64,000 nucleotides of DNA from Turritopsis dohrnii (lineage: Eukaryota; Cnidaria; Hydrozoa; Anthoathecata; Oceaniidae): contig BQMF02000031.1 of the NCBI GenBank assembly GCA_027922465.2, positions 310,001-374,000 on the forward strand, in the 5' to 3' direction. The notes beneath the pieces were generated by a model. It did not search any database and had not been told where the DNA came from. It saw nothing but the letters and a program-made list of their open reading frames with translations. The translations under genes were made by a program, and so were the position numbers. Below, one piece after another: positions 22,353 through 32,800 of this stretch. Positions within the stretch are counted from its first letter, which is position 1. Each line of letters begins with the position of its first letter.

Positions 22353-24125
22353 TCAATTAAAAAGCTTTAATGGAATAGATTTCTCTTGGGCATTGAGTGA
22401 TGGTTTTTCTAGTTTAATAATAAGTGCCTCTGCAGTTGTTCTGACGTAATAATTACTGAGCCTTTTGTCTTTTGCAACAATTTTAAAATGTTCTTTAGTG
22501 ACGTTTTTATGACCAGTCTCCATCGCATGTGTTGCTACGTTAGATTTGTGATCTCTGCCACTGTGATCTTTAATTCTCTCCAAAAACCGTTTACTCACTT
22601 CTCCAACGAACGTCGCATTACAAGTTGGTTCTGGACAGGTGACTTTGTATACTAAGTTATGTTCGTGTTCCGTTTTTGTCTTGTCTTTTATTACAAAGTT
22701 TGTACCGAGCTTTTTCCCTGTGTAAATAACTTTGGTCACATGTTCATTATTCATTTTAGTCAACATTTTAGTAACAGATTTTATTAGTTTATCACCTTGT
22801 TTACCCTGGTATGGTAGCATGATATTTGTCTCTAAACGAGTGCTGCCAACCTCAGGGGCTTCAATTTGTTGTTGTACCGGTTGTTCTCTGCTGTCTTGAA
22901 CATTCTTTTCGACTTGTTCGAAAAACCACTTCGGGTAACCATTGATATCAATAAACGCTTTCTTTAGGTGTTTCAGTTCTTCCTCAAGGTGTTTCTCACT
23001 AGAACAAATGTTGTATGCTCTCAGGAGGAGTGTTCGGAGAGTACTGCGCTTCCACTTGATGGGTGCAAAGGAGTTCCAATGTAAGTATATATCGTTATCA
23101 GTTGGCTTACGGTACACTTTTGTTTCTAGTGTCTTGTCTTTTCGAATGAGAAAAACATCTAAGAAGGAGATCTTACCATCTTTTTCTGCTTCATGTGTAA
23201 ATTTGATGTTTTTATGGAATCCGTTCAATATGTTTGTCACAAGTTCCACTGACTGTGGATCGATCCATGAGATGGTATCGTCAACATATCTTTTCCAGGG
23301 TAGCATGTATTCCGTGAGGGTGGGAAGTAAGGTTCGTTCTAACTCCACCATAAAAATTCCAGCTAAGACCGGTCCCAACGGTGAGCCCATGGCAACTCCG
23401 TCTGCTTGTAGATAGATGTTATTATTGAACGTAAAATGGACGTTTTTTGTACATAGCAAAAGAAGTTCTTTCATTTCAACTCTTGTTATATCAGTAACTA
23501 TTTCTTTACGATCATAAATTCTATTCAGGATTAGTTCAATTGTGAAGTCTAATGGAACATTTGTAAATAAAGCTGTAACGTCGAACGAGATGAGCTTGTA
23601 ACCTGTTGGTGTGTTCGTGTTTTTGAAATCTCGTAGAAATTGTTTTGTTGATTCAACAGTATATTCAGATCGGCTTAAAGGTGATAACAGCCTGGCTAGA
23701 TACTTTGCTATTTGGTATGATGCTGTCCCTACGTTAGAGATTATTGGTCTTAGTGGCAGCTCTTCAACGTTGTCCGATTTGAGTTTGTGAACTTTAGCTG
23801 TACCACAGAACTTTCCTGGTGCGGAGCCTGTGGGGTACAAAGTGCGGTACTCAGTTTTCGACAAAGTTCTTTTGATGTTACGTACTGCCTTTTGGGTTTT
23901 CCTTTCAATTTTTGCAGTTGGATCTTTTTCCACTAATTTGAACTGTTTACTATTCAACATTGCTAAACATTTCTCAGTATATAATGACTTATCCAAAATT
24001 ACTACACCTCTACCTTTGTCTTGTTTAAGGATTACAATATCTTGATTACGTTTCAGGTTGTTAATGGCTTGTTGGTACTGGTAAGGTATTCTAATATTCC
24101 CATACTTTTCGCACGTTACCCTCAA
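22353..24125 (-). CDS. Penelope-like reverse transcriptase with C-terminal GIY-YIG endonuclease
   Basis: This 590-residue frame shows RT blocks in order: VVILDKSLYTEKC, LRPIISNVGTASYQIAKYL, ISFDVTALFTNVPL, DGVAMGSPLGPVLAGIFM and the catalytic KRYVDDTISW. The C-terminal 130 residues have the GIY-YIG form LVYKVTC...CNATFVGEVSKRF followed by ERIKDHSG. Penelope-like elements use this pair to nick and prime at the target. The start shown is within the coding region: the N-terminal part lies in another frame (24122-24580), so one base has been gained or lost near 24122. Otherwise there are no stops. Confidence 0.9.
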   Translation of the reverse strand: MRVTCEKYGNIRIPYQYQQAINNLKRNQDIVILKQDKGRGVVILDKSLYTEKCLAMLNSKQFKLVEKDPTAKIERKTQKAVRNIKRTLSKTEYRTLYPTGSAPGKFCGTAKVHKLKSDNVEELPLRPIISNVGTASYQIAKYLARLLSPLSRSEYTVESTKQFLRDFKNTNTPTGYKLISFDVTALFTNVPLDFTIELILNRIYDRKEIVTDITRVEMKELLLLCTKNVHFTFNNNIYLQADGVAMGSPLGPVLAGIFMVELERTLLPTLTEYMLPWKRYVDDTISWIDPQSVELVTNILNGFHKNIKFTHEAEKDGKISFLDVFLIRKDKTLETKVYRKPTDNDIYLHWNSFAPIKWKRSTLRTLLLRAYNICSSEKHLEEELKHLKKAFIDINGYPKWFFEQVEKNVQDSREQPVQQQIEAPEVGSTRLETNIMLPYQGKQGDKLIKSVTKMLTKMNNEHVTKVIYTGKKLGTNFVIKDKTKTEHEHNLVYKVTCPEPTCNATFVGEVSKRFLERIKDHSGRDHKSNVATHAMETGHKNVTKEHFKIVAKDKRLSNYYVRTTAEALIIKLEKPSLNAQEKSIPLKLFN

Positions 24126-24580
24126 CTTGGTCTTGATTTTAGCAGGTTTTGGTAAAATAATTCAAACTCAATTTGAAGCATCGTTTGATTGATCTTACTC
24201 GGTATATGTTGCTCCAGCCCAAACGATAATGCTTTCCTTTCTTGTTCTGACAAAGTATATGAGGACAGATTTCTTACAGTGTTCTTGAGGTACGATTCTT
24301 TACCATTTTTCTCCGAACTTTTCTGCCTCAATCTAAGCTTGTCTAATTTCTGTTGATGTCTAACTTTGATAGCGGTATAACGACTTTTCACAGCAATGCG
24401 GATTTTGCATATCGCTGCATGGTATACAATGTTACTGAACGTAGATTGTAAAATTCTACAAATACCTTTGATCTCTGCTCTCAATTTACGTTTTTCAAAG
24501 TGTTTATTTTGTAGTTCGGTCTGCATTACCAACTTTGCAATTTTCATTTTTAATTTAGATGTGCAATTACGTATGGCCAA
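24122..24580 (-). pseudogene. N-terminal part of the minus Penelope-like ORF, frame-shifted
   Basis: The basic helical segment (KIAKLVMQTELQNKHFEKR, then LRLRQKSSEKNGKE) is typical of the N-terminal extension before the Penelope RT. It ends in FELFYQNLLKSRPS and a stop that overlaps the RT frame by four bases. The open frame continues on the other side of 24580, but that part is antisense to the plus copy and is not real. Confidence 0.6.
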
Positions 24581-24581
24581 G

Positions 24582-26237
24582 TTTGTAGTAATTTTGGATA
24601 AGTCATTATATACTGAGAAATGTTTAGCAATGTTGAATAGTAAACAGTTCAAATTAGTGGAAAAAGATCCAACTGCAAAAATTGAAAGGAAAATCCAAAG
24701 GGCAGTACGTAACATCAAAAGAACTTTGTCGAAAACTGAGTACCGCACTTTGTACCCCACAGGCTCCGCACCAGGAAAGTTCTATGGTACAGCTAAAGTT
24801 CACAAACTCAAATCGGACAACGTTGAAGAGCTGCCACTAAGACCAATAATCTCTAACGTAGGGACAGCATCATACCAAATAGCAAAGTATCTAGCCAGGC
24901 TGTTATCACCTTTAAGCCGATCTGAATATACTGTTGAATCAACAAAACAATTTCTACGAGATTTCAAAAACACGAACACACCAACAGGTTACAAGCTCAT
25001 CTCGTTCGACGTTACAGCTTTATTTACAAATGTTCCATTAGACTTCACAATTGAACTAATCCTAAATAGAATTTATGATCGTACAGAAATAGTTACTGAT
25101 ATAACAAGAGTTGAAATGAAAGAACTTCTTTTGCTATGTACAAAAAACGTCCATTTTACGTTCAATAATAACATCTATCTACAAGCAGACGGAGTTGCCA
25201 TGGGCTCACCGTTGGAACCGGTCTTAGCTGGAATTTTTATGGTGGAGTTAGAACGAACCTTACTGCCCACCCTCACGGAATACATGCTACCCTGGAAAAG
25301 ATATGTTGACGATACCATCCCATGGATCGATCCACAGTCAGTGGAACTTGTGACAAACATATTGAACGGATTCCATAAAAACATCAAATTTACACATGAA
25401 GCAGAAAAAGATGGTAAGATCTCCTTCTTAGATGTTTTTCTCATTCGAAAAGACAAGACACTAGAAACAAAAGTGTACCGTAAGCCAACTGATAACGATA
25501 TATACTTACATTGGAACTCCTTTGCACCCATCAAGTGGAAGCGCAGTACTCTCCGAACACTCTTCCTGAGAGCATACAACATTTGTTCTAGTGAGAAACA
25601 CCTTGAGGAAGAACTGAAACACCTAAAGAAAGCGTTTATTGATATCTATGGTTACCCGAAGTGGTTTTTCGAACAAGTCGAAAAGAATGTTCAAGACAGC
25701 AGAGAACAACCGCTACAACAACAAATTCTAGCCCCTGAGGTTGACAGCACTCGTTTAGAGACAAATATCATGCTACCATACCAGGGTAAACAAGGTGATA
25801 AACTAATAAAATCTGTTACTAAAATGTTGACTAAAATGAATAATGAACATGTGACCAAAGTTATTTACACAGGGAAAAAGCTCGGTACAGACTTTGTAAT
25901 AAAAGACAAGACAGAAACGGAACACAAACATAACTTAGTATACAAAGTCACCTGTCCAGAACCAACTTGTAACGCGACGTACGTTGGAGAAGTGAGTAGA
26001 CGGTTTTCGGAGAGAATTAAAGATCACAGTGGCAGAGATCACAAATCTAACGTAGCAACACATGCGATGGAGACTGGTCATAAAAACGTCACTAAAGAAC
26101 ATTTTAAAATTGTTGCAAAAGACGAAAGGCTCAGTAATTATTACGTCAGAACAACTGCAGAGGCACTTATTATTAAACGAGAAAAACCATCGCGCAATGC
26201 CCAAGAGAAATCTATTCCATTAAAGCTTTTTAATTGA
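24582..26237 (+). CDS. Penelope-like RT plus GIY-YIG, 5'-truncated copy
   Basis: The sequence is nearly identical to the minus copy from VVILDKSLYTEKC to the C-terminus SIPLKLFN, with the catalytic RYVDDTIPW. The Gly of the usual GSPLGP motif is Glu here (GSPLEP). The GIY-YIG part reads CNATYVGEVSRRFSERIKDH. The open frame continues upstream to 24396, but those 60 residues are antisense to the minus copy's N-terminal region. The finger subdomain before VVILDK is missing, so this copy is probably inactive. Confidence 0.85.
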   Translation, partial: FVVILDKSLYTEKCLAMLNSKQFKLVEKDPTAKIERKIQRAVRNIKRTLSKTEYRTLYPTGSAPGKFYGTAKVHKLKSDNVEELPLRPIISNVGTASYQIAKYLARLLSPLSRSEYTVESTKQFLRDFKNTNTPTGYKLISFDVTALFTNVPLDFTIELILNRIYDRTEIVTDITRVEMKELLLLCTKNVHFTFNNNIYLQADGVAMGSPLEPVLAGIFMVELERTLLPTLTEYMLPWKRYVDDTIPWIDPQSVELVTNILNGFHKNIKFTHEAEKDGKISFLDVFLIRKDKTLETKVYRKPTDNDIYLHWNSFAPIKWKRSTLRTLFLRAYNICSSEKHLEEELKHLKKAFIDIYGYPKWFFEQVEKNVQDSREQPLQQQILAPEVDSTRLETNIMLPYQGKQGDKLIKSVTKMLTKMNNEHVTKVIYTGKKLGTDFVIKDKTETEHKHNLVYKVTCPEPTCNATYVGEVSRRFSERIKDHSGRDHKSNVATHAMETGHKNVTKEHFKIVAKDERLSNYYVRTTAEALIIKREKPSRNAQEKSIPLKLFN

Positions 26238-26378
26238 TCTTATTGTACAAATGTTTATATCTCTATAGTAACCGTTTTTACGTTTACATGTTTTATAGTT
26301 TTAGCTTGTTAATAAAATAAGTTTTTACTCTGAAGATGGTCAGTGGAATGTCTGGCCGAATATATAGTTTTTAAGAAA

Positions 26379-28694
26379 CTGAAATTCAATCATCTCCTCC
26401 TTTAAACATTTTGCTCGAAGAAAACTACAAATTTTTTCATACACCTGCTGTTACATCTCATGGGGGTACTGCTCTGTATATATCTCGGTATTTCACCAGT
26501 GAAGCACGAGAAGATGTTTCCAAATCTTTCTGTTCGGATAATGGACATCTTGAAGCTGTGTTTGCTGAAGTAGTTTTCAAAAACAAAAAAAATCTCGTGG
26601 TTGGCTGTATCTGTAAACATCCATCTATGGATGTAGACCTTTTTAATGACCAGTACCTCTCATCTCTATTGAAGTCCGTTGACAAGGAAAACAAATCTTT
26701 AATTTTACTGGGTGATTTTAACATTGATCTTTTGACTTGTGACTCTGCAATCTCGCATTCTAATTTTCTAGATCTTCTCGGTGCCTATCAAATGCTTCCG
26801 TCGATTACTCTCCCAACTCGAATCACGGAGACTTCTACCACTCTTATCGATAACATCTTAATTCCTCCTACTGATTCTACACTTGTCTCTGGTAATCTTA
26901 CCGTGTCTATCTCAGATCATCTTCCTCAATTTCTTTTTTTTTGACATCAAGCCAGAGGCTAAGCCTAATCAACCTTTAGGATTTTGTCGTGATTGGTCAA
27001 AATTCAACCACGAACAATTCAAAACCCAATTTGAACGTTTAAATTGGAACGAAATTTTAAAAATCGAGGAAGGTAATGTAAATTCTTCTTTCGATTCTTT
27101 TTTAGATCATACTACATCTTTATTCAACGACCATGTTCCATTGGTAAAAATCACTCGTCGTGAATCGAATCTTTTTAATAAACCTTGGATAACCAAAGGT
27201 CTTCTTGTATCGATGAAAGTTAGGGACAATCTTTTTCGTGACTATCTTTTCTACGTTCTAGGTATAAGTTTTATCGTAATCGCATTGTTTCTTTGCTTCG
27301 TTTCAGTAAAAAACTTCACTATTCTCGCTATTTTCTATCCAACTCTACTAATCTGCGGAAAATTTGGATAGGCGTTCGTGAAATAATCTCGTCTAAATCT
27401 ATTAAGTCAGATTCTTCTATCTCTCTAATACTCAATAATTCGATTACTTCGGATCCTGCAAAGGTTTCTGAAGCTTTTAATGATTTCTTCTCCTCCATTG
27501 CTGACAAAATTCGCTCGAAAACTCCTTTCACCCGACACCATTTCTCCAATTGGCTCAAAAACCGAAACGCTAACTCTTTCTTTACTTTCCCTACTTCTCC
27601 ACTTGAGGTTTCAGAAATTCTTCTTTCCCTGGACAAATACAAAGCTTCTGGTCCTCACAGTTTACCTCTTCCTGTCATTTCAGTAGTGAAAGACCATCTC
27701 TCTGTTATTCTTTCTGATATCATAAACCTTTCTTTTTCTACTGGGGTCTTTCCTACTAAGCTCAAGGAGGCTCTTGTTATTCCTGTCTGTAAAAACAAAG
27801 GCTCGCCATTAGAGGTTGGAAATTTTAGACCAATATCTCTTTTGTCTAATATCGATAAGATTTTTCAAAAACTAATGCATAAACGTCTTATCAAATTTCT
27901 CGAGAACTCAAAGGTTATCTATCCTTCTCAGTTCGGTTTCCGCTCGAAACATTCGACTGTATCTGCCCTTTGTCATTGTGTGGAAAAATTTACAAGGCGG
28001 TCGATAGTGGTAAGTTTGGCTGTGCTGTTTTTATAGATCTCCAAAAAGCCTTTGATACCGTTGATCATGATATTTTGCTTTCTAAACTTGATTTTTATGG
28101 TATTCGAGGAATTCCTCTTGATTGGTTTCGCTCTTTTCTTTCCAATCGCACACAATCTGTTTATAATCGTGGTCATCTAAGTCGCGCTAAACCTGGATTA
28201 CTTAAACTACCAAAGGTGACAACTGTCTCCTTTTGCAACAACTCACTTTGTTACCAAGCTGTTTTATCTTGGAACTTATTACAAAATTACCTTGCTGTTG
28301 ATGACATCTCAACTTTAGCATTAAGTCGCTTAAAGTATCTCGCAAAATTATTCTTTTTCTCATCCTATGTTGATTAAATTAACCTTTTTCTTACATTTTT
28401 CTTTTCTTTTCTTTTCTTTCTTTTTCTTTTTCTTACATTTTCAAGTAAATTTTCACTTTCTTTTTGATGTTTTTTTTTTCTTCTTTTTTGTTTTTTGTTT
28501 TTTGTTTTTTGTTTTTTGTTGTTTTTTTTTATGTTTTTATATTAATTTTTGTCAATTACGATAAATTTTTTCTATCTTTGTAACAGTTTATAGGGGACCA
28601 CCTCCTTTGTTTAGATTAACTCTATGAGTGTGGTCTCCCGTCGAGTTATAGACAAATAAATAAATAAATCGTAAATAAATCGTAATCGTAATGG
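26379..28694 (+). mobile_element. Jockey/RTE-type LINE, internally deleted, inserted in the Penelope 3' end
   Basis: It is flanked by the 7-bp duplication TAAGAAA (26372-26378 and 28695-28701). It carries an APE-type endonuclease fragment (LILLGDFNIDLL, DNILIPP, ISDHLPQF, 26411-26944) and RT pieces (VIPVCKNKGSPLEVGNFRPI, ISLLSNIDKIFQKLMHKRL, FIDLQKAFDTVDHDILLSKL). Right after FLSNRTQSVY the frame jumps to the C-terminal SFCNNSLCYQAVLSWNLL block, so the YADD palm is deleted. Frames break near 26943, 27371 and 28000. It ends in AAATAAATAAATCGTAAAT-type repeats. Confidence 0.85.
28376..28535. repeat. T-rich low-complexity tract in the LINE 3' region
   Basis: TTTTCTTTTC repeats are followed by GTTTTTT repeats. 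The ORF over it is low in complexity and not a gene. Confidence 0.8.
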
Positions 28695-28759
28695 TAAGAA
28701 AAAGCAACATCTCATTTCTTAAACGGAAAATATGAAGCTTCTAATACTACTTTTCATTA

Positions 28760-29859
28760 AGAATATAAATATAAAATACACACTATTTAGTTATCTTTCA
28801 CGAGAATGATTGCTGGATTCCCGATTTATCACATTAGTGCAACGTTTCAATACTTTCTCAAATAATACGATGATAGCATGAACGAACGGCACTCGTATCA
28901 GCATTCACATTAAACCAATGACTATCTTCACGAACATCAATGATTTCTATCACAACGAACAATCGTAAATATACGAATCTCTAGATAATCTTTTATATCA
29001 AAAGCTTCTTACCGGGAATGCCGATCTCGTTTTTAAAGCCCTATTTATATCATCTCAGAATTCTACCGATCATTAAGTTTTCGTGCATATCGTTTCCTAT
29101 TGATTTAAAACTTCTGTTTTGCGATTTACTGTTCGTGTTCTATTTCTCTGTATTTATCTTTCGCATTTTTGTGCACTTCTGTGATTCTCGTTCATCCGTG
29201 TAATTACGATTATGAGTATATCGTTGGGCGTGAGAATTAAGTTGTAAGGTGTGAAAGTTGAGCGGAAAGATATGCTTCTGCACACAAGCAAGCATTGCTT
29301 AACTTAAGATCAGTTGGTTTTGAGAAGCCGGGACCAGGCTCTTCTTCGCCTCCGTCTATACATCGAAAAGGGAATGTCATTAACACAGACATCATCGATT
29401 GATGTTCCAACCATGATTGTCTGATTTTTATAATAAGACAAAAGAAATCATAAGCCATAAGAAATACCACAACGCTGAATAATTATTTGAGAAATTTAAT
29501 GTATCCAATTTTTGATCGAATGGAACTGAAAATGTTTAAAAACTATATTTCACAAAACTCTAATTACAGCGCCTTTTATCTTGTTATGAAAACAAAGACG
29601 ACGAAACAAAAATGTTTCACGAATCGTCTCATCCAACATACTTATTTGCTAGTGAATTGGTTTCTGTTTATTCCTCTGGACGGTGAACAAACAAAACCAT
29701 GATTGTGTTTAGCCACCTTCTCCGTTCTATTTGAGCTTAAAAGTGACCCTTACACTATGTGCTCAACTGATCGCGTTCGCAAAGTCCACTGTCAATTTTA
29801 TCTCCTTCCCTCGATTTGTTTTTCACTTGATAAAACGATTTCAAACAGGACGTATCATT
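28760..29859. other. Upstream region of the protease gene
   Basis: No gene was recognised. It contains a solo end fragment of the 43195/11686 TIR family at 29322-29372. Possible promoter sequence for the protease would lie in 29700-29859, but no convincing TATA or initiator is called. Confidence 0.4.
29322..29372. repeat. Solo end fragment of the large TIR family
   Basis: AAGCCGGGACCAGGCTCTTC, then CCTCCGTCTATACATCGAAA, matches the inner part of the right end of the 2.8-kb element (14394-14450). The outer bases are lost. It is a relic of a third copy of the family. Confidence 0.7.
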
Positions 29860-32800
29860 ATGGAATACTGGTTATTGTTTGGGATATTTCTCTTTGCTTC
29901 CACTTTTTCAGGTATGTTTACAAATCAAAAATCACAAGACAGTCGTACACTAAAATGTACAGTGTGTCCACCAGAAAGTGGGCACCTAACTTTTAATAAG
30001 CATATCTTTTGTTTTTCGTGCTTGTTTTTTTCAATTTTTATATAAACGGAAAGAAAATGTTTTGCTCTTTCTAAATATATGACCCTTTTCACAGAAAAAC
30101 CAGTTTTTCGGGAAATATAATCGATTTTACCATGAAACCATGACATTAAATCAATAACGATCAATTAACGCTTGTTTGAATAGATGTTAACGCCTCGAGT
30201 AGCATGGGAAATCATAAAAAACTAAAATATTGTAATAAAGCTGCGTTAACATAAGGAAAAATTTACGTTTTTACAAGCTTGAAACATAAAAGTTTCATTT
30301 CTAAAACTCTTTTACAAACTTTTAAAAACTTTGAATCGTGCTCTTTGATGTGGGGATGTCTACCCAGAAACTGCTGTCTAAAAACCTGAATAACAGCTAC
30401 ATAACTTTTCGTCTCATGAAACTTTTCTTACAACGAAAGTTCACTGCTGGACTGTTAACTGCATGATTGAATGAATTTCGTAACAGTATGTTTTCTCGCT
30501 TATAAAGGTTTTGGCAATGCTTGAGAATATGAAATTATTAAATCATAATAAAAAATTTAAGGTAAGTTTACACAATGAAAAAAAGTTTGTGTCTTTTCAA
30601 AAAATTTCGTGACAAAATTAGCACAACACCACCAACAGCGGTTGTTTCAACGAAACAAAAGGTTTAATTGCTCGTTAAAAGTCTGTTTTATTGATCATTA
30701 CAAAATTAACAACCGTATCGAAACAAAAAATACTTAATATTCTTTAAAATAAAAATTTTTATAAATAACAACTTATATTTTTGGAAAGCTCAATAAATCC
30801 TCTTTCCAACGTTATAAAAACCGCATTGTATTGTTAAAAACTCGAAAAGTTATTTGTGTTTTAAACAAGGTTCCCACTTTCTGGTGGACACAGTGTATAT
30901 GATGTTTTCTATTCGTTCCTAAAGATTATTCTCAGAACATTTGTTTGTGCTGATAATGATATCGTTATAATTTGTTTGTGCTGATAATGACATCGCTATA
31001 ATTGGTTTGTGCTGATAATGATATCGTTATAATTGGTTTGTGCTGATAATGATATCGTTATAATTGGTTTGTGCTGATAATGACATCGTTATAATTGGTT
31101 TGTGCCGATAATGACATCGTTATAATTGGTTTGTGCTGATAATGATATCGTTATAATTTGTTAAACTTGTCAACTGTTTAGAAGCTTGCAAGGACAAGAG
31201 TGGTGAATCAAACTGTGTTCGGTGGAAGAAGACAGGATTTTGTGGTAAACCATACTCAAAGACATACTGCAAAAAAACATGTGGATTTTGCTCAACAGGT
31301 GCTGTTGCTCCTCCCATCCCCTCATCCTTTCCAACAAAATGTGGCATATCAAGCGTTCAACAGAGTCGTATTATCAACGGTGTAAATGCTAAGCCTGGTG
31401 CCTGGCCATGGATTGCATCGTTACAAAGATACAGTCGTCATCATTTTTGTGGAGGAACGTTAATAGCTCCAAACTTGGTAAGTACCAGTTTGTCTTCCAT
31501 ATCTAAACTGAGAGAGTCAATAGTGTTAAGTGTCTTTTAATTCAATCGTTTCATTTAGGTTCTGACAGCTAGCCATTGTGTTGAAAAAATCAAATCCAAT
31601 GAATATGACCGATATACTGTTAAACTCGGTGCACACGATCATAATAGTAGTGATACAACACACTTACAAGTTCGAGGTATCAAGAATATTACAATGCACC
31701 CATACTATAGCAACTTTACGCTTAGAGCAGATCTGGCAATGATTGAATTAAAACGACCAGCAAATTTAACAAACCGAGTAGTTTTGGCGTGCCTTCCGAA
31801 AGAAAACAAATATCCATCTATTGGTGAAAAATGTTATCTTGCAGGTTAGTTTCAAGATTTAGATAAAGTTATTTTTCATGAAGAGGTCCCACTTTGATTA
31901 AGTTACTTCATCTATGAATTAATGCAACATTTGAGAAGTAACGACAGTTTCATGAAGTTATGAAGTTATATTGTGGACAAATGTCAATGTCAATTTTAAA
32001 TGTCAATTTGATTTGACAACCATTCAAGCTATCAATGAACAAGTCAAATCTACTTTGTGCGTATGTGTAATGGTCAAGCTGATAACCCAAACGGGAAGTC
32101 CAAGCTACTAATCAAGCTGACAAGCCAAAACTACTAGATTAGAGAACAAAAAACCTGAATCTGCATTTTATACAAAATAAAAAAAAAACTTTAAAAATTG
32201 CACAAGTCAGCCCAAAATTTTGAGACCTATGACCTGAAATCTTAAGAAGATATTATACAACAGCTATCTGAAGCTGGTAACAGCGAAGACGTCGTTGATT
32301 ATGTTATCTACCGTTTGGAACAAATAATCACCGTCGTATCACAAGGAACAACTGTTTATGGTATTACTGATTACCTCAAATACCCTTGCTTTTGTTGTAA
32401 AAATATTAGAAGACTCAATAAATGTAAGTCATCAACTAAAATTATTTTCATGCAAGAAATCTGGAGATCTTGGTATTGTTCTCAGCCATTTTACTTTCGC
32501 ACACGCGCGCAGAAGTACTTTTAAGCATTATACGGACCAAAATTTACTTGTAAGACTAAACTACAGACCAGACTTTGTTTTATTATCTCCTTCTCATCTT
32601 GGCTAGTAGGTTTGACTTATTCATTTGGTTCTTCTGATTTGATTTCAATCAATTTCACAAGTTGATAGCTTGAATGGTTTCCTTATCAAATTGACATTTA
32701 AAGTTGATATTAACAATTTGTCCACAATATAACTTCATAGGAAACATTCTACATCTGGAGATAAACATCTGCGGACAGAAAAACGTACTGACCAACATAT

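Larger units (their letters stand above)
22153..24580 (-). mobile_element. Penelope-like retroelement, left (minus) copy of a head-to-head pair
   Basis: This copy includes a 3' untranslated region (22153-22352), the RT-endonuclease frame and an N-terminal frame up to about 24580. It faces the plus copy, which begins at about 24581 inside the RT region. The outer flanks of the two copies are mirror images (AGTAGTATTAGAAGCTTCAT at 22161 and its inverse at 28751). Confidence 0.85.
24581..28759 (+). mobile_element. Penelope-like retroelement, right (plus) copy, 5' truncated and split by a LINE
   Basis: It begins inside the RT region at about 24581, directly abutting the minus copy. The coding part ends at 26237, and the 3' region continues to 26378, is interrupted by a LINE (26379-28694), then resumes at 28695-28759 and ends opposite the left copy's end. 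Confidence 0.85.

Noticed and set aside
24396..24581. N-terminal 60 codons of the long plus-strand Penelope ORF
   Set aside because: They are antisense to the N-terminal coding region of the minus copy; the real RT sequence begins at about 24582.
24581..24760. First 58 codons of the minus-strand ORF 24122-24760
   Set aside because: They are antisense to the plus copy's RT region across the palindrome centre.
28367..28564. Phe-rich 65-codon ORF
   Set aside because: It is a translation of a T-rich low-complexity tract in the LINE 3' region.
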